The notes beneath the pieces are model-generated. The model searched no databases. It was not told the DNA's origin and was given only the letters and a program-made list of their open reading frames with translations. From NCBI GenBank assembly GCA_964630785.1, contig CAZVZG010000014.1, positions 1 to 64,000 of the forward strand: a DNA stretch of 64,000 nucleotides, read 5' to 3'. The stretch is from JADLCX01 sp964630785. Its GTDB lineage: Bacteria > Planctomycetota > Phycisphaerae > Phycisphaerales > UBA1924. Positions 40,717 to 48,649 of the stretch are shown here, one piece after another (within the stretch, counting starts at the first letter, position 1; each line of letters opens with the position of its first letter). The translations under genes were made by a program, and so were the position numbers.

Positions 40717-43458
40717 ATGCGGGCCGTGGCCACCGATCCGCGCGAAACACCCGCGATGCGTCAGTACTACCGCTTCAAGCGGGAGTACCCCGATTGCGTG
40801 CTCCTGTTCCGGATCGGCGACTTTTACGAGATGTTCGACGACGACGCGGTGCGTGTCTCCAAGGCGATCGGCCTGACGCTCACGCAGCGCACCGAGGGCG
40901 TGCCGATGGCCGGCGTGCCCTACCACCAGCTCGAGACCTACCTGCGAAAGCTCATCGACCGCGGCTTCCGCGTGGCCGTCGCAGAACAAACACAGGACCC
41001 CTCCGAGGCCAAGGGCGTGATCGAGCGCGCGGTCGATCGGGTGCTTACGCCCGGCACGCTCGTAGACGAGTCGCTGCTCGCGCCCGAATCTTCCCGCACG
41101 CTGGCGGCCGTCTGCTTTCTGGACGCGGGCGACGACCCCAGCGGGCTGGCCGCGGCGGCCGTGGCCGACCTTTCGACCGGTGCATTCCGAGTGGTCACGG
41201 CCCCGGCCGCGGCCGTGGCCGACGAGCTCGCCCGCCACAGCGTGGGCGAACTGCTCTACGTCGCGACCGCCGACGGCAACACGCCGGCGCGGGCAAAGCG
41301 CGTGCTCGACGCGCTCGGCGCGTCGGGCTCGGCCCAGCCCGCGTGGCACTTCCGTCAGGACGAGGCGCTGGAAGCGATCCGCAAGCAGTTCGGCGTCTCA
41401 ACGATGGCGGGGTTCGGATTCGCCGACGACGACGCGGCGCTGCGCCCGGCGGGAGCGATCGTTCGCTACCTCGTCAACACCCAACTCGCATCGGCACAGG
41501 GTTCGTCCGAGTCGGGCCCGTCTCGCACGCTCGCGCACCTGCGCCCGCCGCGGCGTGAAGACCCTGAGGGGCGTTGCCGGCTCGACGCGACCGCGCTCCG
41601 CTCGCTCGAGGTGTTCCAGACCGTGCGAGCGGCGCCGAACTCGACCGACCCGACCGACGGCTCACTGTGCGGCATCTTCGCGCCCAGCCGGACATTCCCC
41701 GGATGCCGCACGGCGATGGGCCGGCGCCTGCTGCGGGAGTGGCTGTGCGCCCCGCTGTGCGACGTCGGGCGAATCGAGGCCCGACAGCACGCGGTGTCGA
41801 CGCTCATCGAGGACCGCACGGCCGCGGCCAAGCTCTGCGAGGCGATGGAGCACATCCAGGACGTGACGCGGATCGCGGCGCGCCTGGCGCTGCGGCGCGC
41901 GGGGCCGCGCGACCTGCTGGCGCTGGGCCGCTCGCTGTCGCAGGTCCGGGCCGTTGCCGACGCGATCGAGAACGCCCCCGCGCTGGCGGAGCACGCGGGC
42001 ATCATCCGTGAGCTCGCCGGAGCACTTGCCGAGCTCGCCGCGTCGATCACGCACGCGTGCGTGGACAACCCGCCTCCTCACCTGCGCGAGGGCGGGCTCG
42101 TGCGTGACGGATTCGACGCGGACCTCGACGAGGCCCGCGGCCTGCAGCGCGACGCGGCCGGGTTCATGGCCGAATACCAGGCCCGCCTGATCGAACAGCA
42201 CCAACTGCCCAGCCTGAAGGTCGGGTTCAACAAGATCTTTGGATACTACATCGAGCTGCCCGCGGCCCAGGCCCGGCGCGCGCCCGACCTGTTCAGTCGC
42301 AAGCAGACGCTCAAGAACGCCGAGCGGTACATCACGCCGGAGCTCAAAGACTTTGAGACCAGGGTGCAGTCGGCCGAGGCCCGCGCGCTGGAGCGGGAGC
42401 AGGCGATCTTCGACGGCCTGTGCGCCCGCGCGGCCGCGCTGATTCCCGCGATCACCCGCTTCGCCGACACCATCGCCGAACTGGACGTGCTGGCGTGCTT
42501 CGCGGACAAGGCCCTCCGCCGGCGCTGGGTGCGGCCGGAAGTGGTGGACACCGGGGTGCTACGCATCCACCAGGGCCGCCACCCGGTGCTGGATGAACTG
42601 CTCGAGGCACGGTTCGTGCCGAACGATCTGGAGCTTGGGAGCGACGACGGGCGGGCGGACGCGCCCTCGCTGGCCCTGATCACCGGGCCGAACATGGCGG
42701 GCAAGTCCACGTACATCCGCACGGCCGCGCTGCTCACGCTGCTGGCGCACACGGGCAGTTTCGTGCCGGCGGACCGCGCCACGATCGGGCTGACGGACCG
42801 GGTGTTCACGCGGATCGGGGCCGACGACGCGCTGCACGCGGGACAGTCGACGTTTATGGTGGAGATGACCGAGACCGCCCGCATACTCAACCACGCGACG
42901 GGACGGAGCCTGATCATCCTCGACGAGATCGGGCGCGGCACGAGCACGCTCGATGGCCTGAGCCTGGCGTGGGCGATCGCCGAGACAGTGGCGGACGGCG
43001 GCGGCGTGCGCCCGCGGACGCTGTTCGCCACGCACTACCACGAACTGACCGACCTGGAGGAGCGACTGCCCGGGCGCGTGACCAACCTGCACGTCGCGGT
43101 GCGCGAGTTCAACGACGACATCGTTTTTCTGCACCGAATCCTGCCCGGTCGGACCGACCAGAGTTACGGCATCCATGTGGCCAAACTCGCGGGGTTGCCC
43201 GCGCGGACGGTCGCCCGCGCCCGCGAGGTGCTCGACTCGCTCGCCGTGCACCACCACGGGCCGGAGTCGGAGAAAGCGCGGACCGAGCGACGGAAGGCAA
43301 TCGCGCAGCCCTCCAACGGGCAGCTCGGCCTGTTCACGGAGTATGTCGCCCACCCGGCGGTGGACGGGCTGCGAGAGATCAAGATCGACGGCCTCTCACC
43401 GCTTCAAGCGTTCGATGCGCTCCGTCAGCTCAAGAGGCTGGTGGACAAGCCGTCCTGA
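40717..43458 (+). CDS. mutS: DNA mismatch repair ATPase MutS
   Basis: A 913-residue protein of full MutS length. The mismatch-reading Phe-x-Glu lies in GDFYEMF (F36-Y-E38). The connector, lever and clamp domains follow, and the ABC-type ATPase has Walker A GPNMAGKST (657-665), the STFMVEMTETARIL signature block, Walker B LIILDEIGRGTSTLDG and the TLFATHYHEL switch. It finds base mismatches and recruits MutL; mutL is not in the window. The first ATG is used; the next in-frame ATG is 13 codons on. Its 3' end overlaps the convergent zinc-ribbon gene by 34 bases. Confidence 0.97.
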   Translation: MRAVATDPRETPAMRQYYRFKREYPDCVLLFRIGDFYEMFDDDAVRVSKAIGLTLTQRTEGVPMAGVPYHQLETYLRKLIDRGFRVAVAEQTQDPSEAKGVIERAVDRVLTPGTLVDESLLAPESSRTLAAVCFLDAGDDPSGLAAAAVADLSTGAFRVVTAPAAAVADELARHSVGELLYVATADGNTPARAKRVLDALGASGSAQPAWHFRQDEALEAIRKQFGVSTMAGFGFADDDAALRPAGAIVRYLVNTQLASAQGSSESGPSRTLAHLRPPRREDPEGRCRLDATALRSLEVFQTVRAAPNSTDPTDGSLCGIFAPSRTFPGCRTAMGRRLLREWLCAPLCDVGRIEARQHAVSTLIEDRTAAAKLCEAMEHIQDVTRIAARLALRRAGPRDLLALGRSLSQVRAVADAIENAPALAEHAGIIRELAGALAELAASITHACVDNPPPHLREGGLVRDGFDADLDEARGLQRDAAGFMAEYQARLIEQHQLPSLKVGFNKIFGYYIELPAAQARRAPDLFSRKQTLKNAERYITPELKDFETRVQSAEARALEREQAIFDGLCARAAALIPAITRFADTIAELDVLACFADKALRRRWVRPEVVDTGVLRIHQGRHPVLDELLEARFVPNDLELGSDDGRADAPSLALITGPNMAGKSTYIRTAALLTLLAHTGSFVPADRATIGLTDRVFTRIGADDALHAGQSTFMVEMTETARILNHATGRSLIILDEIGRGTSTLDGLSLAWAIAETVADGGGVRPRTLFATHYHELTDLEERLPGRVTNLHVAVREFNDDIVFLHRILPGRTDQSYGIHVAKLAGLPARTVARAREVLDSLAVHHHGPESEKARTERRKAIAQPSNGQLGLFTEYVAHPAVDGLREIKIDGLSPLQAFDALRQLKRLVDKPS

Positions 43459-44438
43459 GCCGCCCCGGCACGATCGACCCGCCACGCACTCGTGCACGCG
43501 GGACAGACGCGGACTCCGCGCTCGTCGGCGGACCGGCGTGTCAGGTCGGCGGCGCAGCTCGGGCAGAGGCCGGAGACGAGCATCCGGCCGCGGACCTTCC
43601 GCGGGTGATAGCCGAAGTTGCCGAACGCCGCGCCGATGGGCAGGCCGAAGAAACAGCAGGCCGCAAGGATGGGTGCCGCGCCGGCTGATCCTGTGCTGCT
43701 GAACGTGACCAATCCCACGAGTGCGGTGCTGAACACCCATAGCACCCCCAGGAAGATCCGTCGGCTCCACCGAGCGTCGTACATGATCGCGCGCCGGGCG
43801 GCCAGGAGTCGCTCGCGATGCCCGCGGTTCTTGCACGACTTGAGCTGGCGGCGAAGTCTCGGGTGGACGAGTTCGACGCGCCGGGCTTGCTCGTCGAAAA
43901 CCGTCCAGGCGCTGCCGGCCGACACACCCGAGCGGATCGCCGAGATCGCGTCGCCGTCTCGGGCCCCGGCCGCGAAGGCGACCGTTCGGGCGATGCGGCA
44001 CCCCCGCCAGGCCGCGGCGCATTCTGGGCACAGGTAGCAGCCGTCGCTCTCGGGCGAGAGCCCGTGGAAGTTGTAGCCGCAGCAGGGGCACAGACCCTCG
44101 GCGAGGATGACCTCGGCCATGGCGGGCTCGCGTGTGTGCGTGCGTGCCTGGACGAGCAGGCGGCCGCAGATCAGGACGACGGCGGCGACGGCCGCGAGCG
44201 TGACCCACCCCGGCGTTCCCGGCACAAAGCGACCCAGGCACAAGGCCACGGCGGCGGCCGCGCCGATGGTGAGGACGACCTGCGCGAGCCCCCACACGAT
44301 GTTGGGGAGCCCCCCGCCGCGCATCGCCACGCCGGTCCGCCGAACGAGCGCAGCGATGCGGGCGTCGCCCTGCACGGGCCAGTCGTTAAACCCGGCGGGG
44401 TTGAGGACACGAACGTGCTGGGCGCGGTCGTCGAGCAT
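43425..44438 (-). CDS. Zinc-ribbon membrane protein
   Basis: A 337-residue protein. Two N-terminal membrane helices (about 55-110) precede a first zinc-ribbon-like module with GLCPCCGYNFHGL and YLCPECAAAW. A basic linker follows, then two more helices (about 215-265: IFLGVLWVFSTALVGLVTF and AAPILAACCFFGLPIGAAFG) and a second ribbon with GLCPSCAADL and RVCPACTSAW. Each ribbon offers four cysteines as two CPxC knuckles. Such proteins are common and uncharacterised in planctomycetes. The start is uncertain: ATG 44438 was chosen because the frame upstream crosses the divergent thioredoxin promoter region. It overlaps the 3' end of mutS by 34 bases. Confidence 0.75.
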   Translation of the reverse strand: MLDDRAQHVRVLNPAGFNDWPVQGDARIAALVRRTGVAMRGGGLPNIVWGLAQVVLTIGAAAAVALCLGRFVPGTPGWVTLAAVAAVVLICGRLLVQARTHTREPAMAEVILAEGLCPCCGYNFHGLSPESDGCYLCPECAAAWRGCRIARTVAFAAGARDGDAISAIRSGVSAGSAWTVFDEQARRVELVHPRLRRQLKSCKNRGHRERLLAARRAIMYDARWSRRIFLGVLWVFSTALVGLVTFSSTGSAGAAPILAACCFFGLPIGAAFGNFGYHPRKVRGRMLVSGLCPSCAADLTRRSADERGVRVCPACTSAWRVDRAGAAQDGLSTSLLS

Positions 44439-44541
44439 CCGGAGTGGAATCGAATATACCGGCGGGCCGTGTACGGGGGGCAAAGTTGTGCGCCCAAGAA
44501 CGGCTGTGAACCTGCGGCACCTGTGCGGGGTAGACTCAGCC

Positions 44542-45114
44542 ATGCTGACCAACGAACTCCTGCGGATGCACTTCGAGACCGGGCTGGGCTACGAGCGGTA
44601 CGTCTCCACGGGCAAGGACAACGAGCGTGCCAACTGGAGCGCCTTCAGGGCGAAGGTCGCGCTCACACCCGCGCAGACCTCGCTGATCTCCGCTTTCGTC
44701 CGTCGGATCAACGTGCTGTGCGTCTCGGGCGTGTGGTGCGGCGACTGCGTGCAGCAGTGCCCGATGTTCGACGCCATCGCCCGGGCCAACACGGGGTCGA
44801 TCGATCTCCGTTTCGTGGACCGGGACGCCCACAAGGAACTGGCCGAGCAGGTCAGGATCTGTTCCGGTCTGCGGGTGCCGGTCGTGCTGTTCATGAACGA
44901 GGACCTTGATTTCGTCGCGTTCGCCGGCGATCGGACGCTGTCCCGCTACCGCGCGCTGGCGGGACGGCTGCTCGGGGCCGCGTGCCCGCTGCCCGGCGCC
45001 GAGGTTGCGCGAGACGAGATCGCGGCGACGCTCCAGGACTGGGTGGACGAGTTCGAGCGGGTGCACCTGCTGCTGCGACTCTCGGGCAAGCTGCGCGAGC
45101 GGCACGGGGATTGA
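44542..45114 (+). CDS. Thioredoxin-like protein (WCGDC)
   Basis: A 190-residue soluble protein with a thioredoxin fold. The redox motif is VW65-C66-G-D-C69 within LCVSGVWCGDCVQQCPMF, and the cis-Pro strand is RVPVVLFMNEDLDFVAFAGDRTLSRY. A helical N-terminus (about 1-55) and C-terminus (about 150-190) flank the fold. The motif WCGDC marks a bacterial thioredoxin-family group of unknown partner; a third cysteine (C73) follows. It is divergent from the zinc-ribbon gene. TAGACT, five bases before the ATG, could be a -10 for a leaderless mRNA. Confidence 0.85.
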   Translation: MLTNELLRMHFETGLGYERYVSTGKDNERANWSAFRAKVALTPAQTSLISAFVRRINVLCVSGVWCGDCVQQCPMFDAIARANTGSIDLRFVDRDAHKELAEQVRICSGLRVPVVLFMNEDLDFVAFAGDRTLSRYRALAGRLLGAACPLPGAEVARDEIAATLQDWVDEFERVHLLLRLSGKLRERHGD

Positions 45115-45189
45115 ACGGATATCGGGCCGGGGACTTGACTCGCCACCTCTTTCGTTCGTGTTTAGATAGGTGCTTCGCGATCGTTCGAC

Positions 45190-45212
45190 GCGATTCCGGT
45201 GCGCGGAATCGC
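45190..45212. repeat. Inverted repeat upstream of PEP-CTERM-like gene
   Basis: A 9-bp perfect stem, GCGATTCCG at 45190-45198 with CGGAATCGC at 45204-45212, around a 5-base loop. It lies 75 bases after the thioredoxin-like gene and just upstream of the promoter candidate for the next gene. There is no U tract, so it may be an operator or a weak terminator. Confidence 0.55.
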
Positions 45213-45221
45213 GGATATCTC

Positions 45222-45250
45222 TTGCGGCCCCCTGAATCCGGCTGTATTCT
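45222..45250 (+). promoter_or_regulatory. Candidate promoter of PEP-CTERM-like gene
   Basis: TTGCGG (45222-45227), 17-base spacer, TATTCT (45245-45250), giving a leader of about 155 bases before the gene. An alternative TTGACT at 45135 has no well-spaced -10. Confidence 0.4.
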
Positions 45251-45412
45251 CGTGGCTGAGCAGCGGGAGAGAGATACCCCCTGCACAACCTGGTCGGAAG
45301 AGGTCCCGCGATGGAGACGAGCGGTCGCCTTGTGAGTGCGCGTTGCGAACGCGCTGCGAGGGCCGCACGCGGGAGAGCAGTGCTCGGCAGTGGACCGAGA
45401 GGAGAGATGAAC

Positions 45413-46180
45413 ATGTTTGTTCGAGCTTTGGCGGTGGCGGGGCTTCTGGGCGTGGCCGCGACGGCTGGCGCCGAGATGGTGACCGAACAGGCCCAACTGG
45501 CGAACGCCGTTCGGCTGGACTTGGGCACCGGGCAGATGACCAACTATGTCCCGCGGACAGTGTCCAACCGCGGCACCCCCTCCGTGCTCTATAGCAACCT
45601 GACGGCGCCATCGGCGGTCAGCGGCGGGTTCTCGCAGGCTGGTACTTCGGCGATCTTCGGCGATCGCGTGATGTTCACGGGCACCGGCGGCGCGCTCGAC
45701 GAGTTCGCGTTCACCGTGTTCAACTCCAGCAGCGGCGGCAACACCGTCCCGATGACCACGGGCACGATGAACATCGAGTTCCGGCGCGGCACCGACAACT
45801 CGCTCATCGGCAGCCTCTCGGTCGACCTCGCTCCGGTCTTCGGCACGGGCCTGAACCCCGGCTTCTACACGATCGTGGATTTGACGGGCGTCGCGCTGGC
45901 CAACAACATCAGCTTCGACACCGCTGACGTGTTGATCAAGCAGCAGCTTGTCGGCGGCCAGGGCCGCTACGGCGTCGTGCTGTTGAATCCGATCGCCGTG
46001 GGCTCGTCGGGCGGCGACATGTACATCAATAACCCTCCGGCTCTGGCCGAGGGCTTCTACAACATCGGCACGGCCCCGAACTTGATCGGCAACCCCGGCT
46101 ACTTCGTGTTTATCCCCGCCCCCGGCGCGAGTGCCCTGCTCGGCTTGGGCGGCTTGATCGCGCTCCGCCGCCGGCGCTGA
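45413..46180 (+). CDS. Exported protein with PEP-CTERM-like sorting tail
   Basis: A 255-residue protein. The signal peptide is MFVRALAVAGLLGVAATAGA. A beta-rich body of ~210 residues follows, with Ser/Gly/Thr/Asn-rich strands (DEFAFTVFNSSSGGNTVPM) and no cysteines. The last ~25 residues are a short PAPGAS motif, a hydrophobic segment ALLGLGGLIAL and RRRR, the tripartite tail recognised by exosortase-type systems in this phylum. It would be anchored or released at the surface. AGGAG eight bases upstream favours the ATG at 45413 over one two codons earlier (45407). An intrinsic terminator follows at 46257. Its own function is unknown. Confidence 0.85.
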   Translation: MFVRALAVAGLLGVAATAGAEMVTEQAQLANAVRLDLGTGQMTNYVPRTVSNRGTPSVLYSNLTAPSAVSGGFSQAGTSAIFGDRVMFTGTGGALDEFAFTVFNSSSGGNTVPMTTGTMNIEFRRGTDNSLIGSLSVDLAPVFGTGLNPGFYTIVDLTGVALANNISFDTADVLIKQQLVGGQGRYGVVLLNPIAVGSSGGDMYINNPPALAEGFYNIGTAPNLIGNPGYFVFIPAPGASALLGLGGLIALRRRR

Positions 46181-46256
46181 GGCGGTCCCCCCACCCCCCC
46201 CGCGTGCCCCCGCGGCCCGCGAACTCTGGTCCTTTCTCGCTTCGGTCCACTTGGAG

Positions 46257-46288
46257 ACCCCCGACCCCGACACGGGCCGGGGGTTTTT
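46257..46288 (+). terminator. Intrinsic terminator after PEP-CTERM-like gene
   Basis: A GC-rich stem of ten positions with one mismatch (46257-46267 with 46274-46284), a 6-base loop, and TTTTT at 46284-46288. Confidence 0.85.
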
Positions 46289-46340
46289 GCTTGCCGCATC
46301 GCCGCGGGCGAAGACCGCTCGAAGGCTGTAGGATCGGGGC

Positions 46341-47603
46341 ATGCCAGACCCGATCCGCAGGCCCGGCGCGGGCCCTTCGATCCCGCGCTCGCCCCTCACG
46401 CTCGACGACCTCACGGCCGACCTGACCTGGCCGCGGCTGCTGCGCATCGGGCGCCTCTCGCTCCGCCCTGCGCGGGTGGGGCTCGGCACAATCTACATCG
46501 CCGGGTGCGGGGTGCTGCTGGCGCTGGGCAACGCGCTCGATGGGGACCCGGATCGGAATCTGCTGCGGGCGGGCGCAGGCCGGATCGCCGGTTCGTTCCT
46601 CGACTTTGTGCACGCGCTGATGGGCCTGCATGTCAACGCTGCCGCCAACTCGCTGCTGGACGTGTTCGTGCGCGACCCGCTCGCGGCGGTGCGCGAGAGC
46701 GGCTGGTCTCTACTGGTCGTCCCGGTGCTGCTGGTGTGGACGCTTCTCACGGGCGGGGCGATCTGCCGCACAGCGGCGACGGAACTGGCGTGGAGCCGGA
46801 CGACCAGTTGGCCCGAGGCCCTGGCGATGGCGATCCGGCGGTGGAAGTCGTTGGTCGGGGCCGTGCTCGTGCCACTGGTGCTGGTGTGGCTCACCATCGC
46901 GGGGATGGTGCTGCTGGCGTGGGCGCTCTTCAACCTGCCCGTGCTAAGGATGTTGGGGGCGCTCGGGTGGGGCGTGTTCCTCTTCGGCGGGCTCGTGATC
47001 GGGGTGCTCGCGCTGGGCTACGTCCTGGGGCACATGCTGCTGGCGCCCGCGGTCATGAGCGAGGGCGCCGACACCATCGACGCCGTGCAGCACGCCTACG
47101 CGATGGGGCTCGGCCGGCCCGTGCGGCTGGTCGTCTACACGGCGATCCTGACGGTGCAGGCCGCGGTGCTGGGGGCGATCGTCGCCCTGGTGATTGGCAC
47201 GGCCGTGCTCGGGGCTCAGTTCGCGGGGCACATGGGCGCCGGCGAGCGGGGCGAGACGATCATCGACGAATCCGGCGCGGCGGGGTTCGTGGTCAACGGT
47301 GTGCCGACGACGCCGAAGGCCGCGGAAGACCCCGGCAGCGCGGCGATCGTGCGCGTATGGACGATTGCCTTCGTCGCGCTCGGCTACGGCGCGGCCGTCA
47401 GTTACTGGTGGTGCGCCTCCACGGGGTTGTTTCTGGCGATGCGCCGCGTGTGCGATGGGCAGGAGTTCAGCGAGCTGTGGTCGCCGGGGATGGTTGACGG
47501 CACGCTGGCGGAGTCGGTCGCGGCCCGCGCCGGCGACGAGAGCAAGCCCGGCGGGACCGTCACCCAAGCGATCGTGGACAACGGGCCGGCGGATGAGGGG
47601 TGA
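46341..47603 (+). CDS. Polytopic membrane protein of unknown function
   Basis: A 420-residue protein. A hydrophilic N-terminus of ~45 residues precedes about seven membrane segments in three groups (near 50-75, 120-150 and 165-260, then 335-365). Blocks include TIYIAGCGVLLALGNALDG, SLLVVPVLLVWTLLTGGAICRTAATELAW, a PALVLVWLTIAGMVLLAWALFN-like pair and VVYTAILTVQAAVLGAIVALVIG. Homologues exist widely in planctomycetes without assigned function; I recognise no transport motif. It lies 160 bases after the terminator and 46 bases before a small gene on the same strand. Confidence 0.75.
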   Translation: MPDPIRRPGAGPSIPRSPLTLDDLTADLTWPRLLRIGRLSLRPARVGLGTIYIAGCGVLLALGNALDGDPDRNLLRAGAGRIAGSFLDFVHALMGLHVNAAANSLLDVFVRDPLAAVRESGWSLLVVPVLLVWTLLTGGAICRTAATELAWSRTTSWPEALAMAIRRWKSLVGAVLVPLVLVWLTIAGMVLLAWALFNLPVLRMLGALGWGVFLFGGLVIGVLALGYVLGHMLLAPAVMSEGADTIDAVQHAYAMGLGRPVRLVVYTAILTVQAAVLGAIVALVIGTAVLGAQFAGHMGAGERGETIIDESGAAGFVVNGVPTTPKAAEDPGSAAIVRVWTIAFVALGYGAAVSYWWCASTGLFLAMRRVCDGQEFSELWSPGMVDGTLAESVAARAGDESKPGGTVTQAIVDNGPADEG

Positions 47604-47648
47604 GGGGGATAGCCGATGGCGGATGGGGGGAGGTGGGGAGCGCCGAGG

Positions 47649-47900
47649 ATGGTTGACGAGTCTGGGGTGTGGGCGGAATGTTGCGAGTTGGCGGGTTGGC
47701 TCGCCGAACGCGGCGTGCTGCGGGTCTCGCTGAATCACGGTGGCGAAGTGCAGCGGCTCGACGCCCGCTCGGGCGATCTTCCTCGCACGCTCTTTGAAGC
47801 ACCGCCCGGATCACGACTGACCTGGCAGAGCGGCGCGGCGGCACGCGGGCCTGAAGGTTGGAAGATCATCGTCGATCCGGGCACAACGAATCAGGTCTGA
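47649..47900 (+). CDS. Small hypothetical protein (83 aa)
   Basis: An 83-residue acidic protein starting MVDESGVWAECCELAGWLAERGVLRV, with a double Cys near residue 11 and a LDARSGDLPRTLFEAPPGSRLTW stretch. I recognise no family. It follows the membrane protein gene on the same strand by 45 bases and its last 10 bases overlap the end of convergent truB. Coding bias fits its neighbours, but the short length keeps confidence modest. An ATG eleven codons earlier (47616) is an alternative. Confidence 0.45.
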   Translation: MVDESGVWAECCELAGWLAERGVLRVSLNHGGEVQRLDARSGDLPRTLFEAPPGSRLTWQSGAAARGPEGWKIIVDPGTTNQV

Positions 47901-48649
47901 GCGGCGCCCGGCAGCTCGGGCACGGGCAGAAGCATTTCGCGCGTGATGGCCGCGGGGAGATCGTCCAGGGGCGTCGCCCGGTCGACGTGGAACGGCGCCG
48001 AGAAAGTCCGGCGAAGGGCGGTGAGCGTGGCGGGCTGGTCGGTGAGCGCCCGGCCGATGTCGCGGGCAAGCGAGCGGATGTACGTGCCCTTGCCGCAACG
48101 GACCTCGAAGGTGATGAGCGGGAACTCGTATGCGAGCAGGTTCATCTCGTCGATGCGGATGGTCCGGGGCTGGGTCTTGGGATCGTGGCCGCGCCGGGCA
48201 AGGTCGTACGCTCGCTGGCCTTCGATCCACACCGCCGAGTGATCGGGCGGGCGCTGCTGGACCTCGCCTACGAAACTCGCCAGCACGGCCCGCACCTGCT
48301 CGGGTGTCGGCGGTTGAGCGATCTCGTTCGGCGTGGTCGGGCGCTCCAGGTCCTCCGTCGGCGAGCGGCGGGAGAGGTCGATCGTCGCGACGTACACCTT
48401 GGTCTTGGCCATCAACGGCTCGCACAGGCGCGTGGCCCTGCCGACCAGCACGACCAGCAGCCCCGACGCCAGCGGATCGAGCGTGCCGGCGTGGCCGACC
48501 TTCAGCCGCTTCCACGGACCGAGTCCGCCCGCGACGAGGCGGCGGCGGACCTCGTGGACCGCGACCATCGAGGTGATCGGCCGGCGCGCGGGCTTGTCGA
48601 TGAGGAGGAGGCCGGCGAGGGGCGAGGGATGAGAGTCGGGTGTCGTCAT
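47891..48649 (-). CDS. truB: tRNA pseudouridine(55) synthase TruB
   Basis: A 252-residue protein. The motif GLLLIDKPARRPITSM, then VGHAGTLDPLASGLLVVLVGRATRL with the catalytic Asp58, and later KVYVATIDL, the YDLARRG block and VRCGKGTYIRSLARDIG are all diagnostic of TruB. It makes pseudouridine 55 in the T-arm of tRNAs. A short insert (TEDLERPTTPNEIAQ) replaces the usual active-site loop, and the C-terminal PUA domain is absent, as in some bacterial short forms. Its ATG overlaps the stop of the GT39 gene by four bases. Confidence 0.95.
   Translation of the reverse strand: MTTPDSHPSPLAGLLLIDKPARRPITSMVAVHEVRRRLVAGGLGPWKRLKVGHAGTLDPLASGLLVVLVGRATRLCEPLMAKTKVYVATIDLSRRSPTEDLERPTTPNEIAQPPTPEQVRAVLASFVGEVQQRPPDHSAVWIEGQRAYDLARRGHDPKTQPRTIRIDEMNLLAYEFPLITFEVRCGKGTYIRSLARDIGRALTDQPATLTALRRTFSAPFHVDRATPLDDLPAAITREMLLPVPELPGAAQT

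Noticed and set aside
45241..45412. Possible glycine-riboswitch-like leader (GCGGGAGAG) before the PEP-CTERM-like gene
   Set aside because: The conserved GCCGAAGG-type and downstream core elements are missing, and the gene is not glycine-related.
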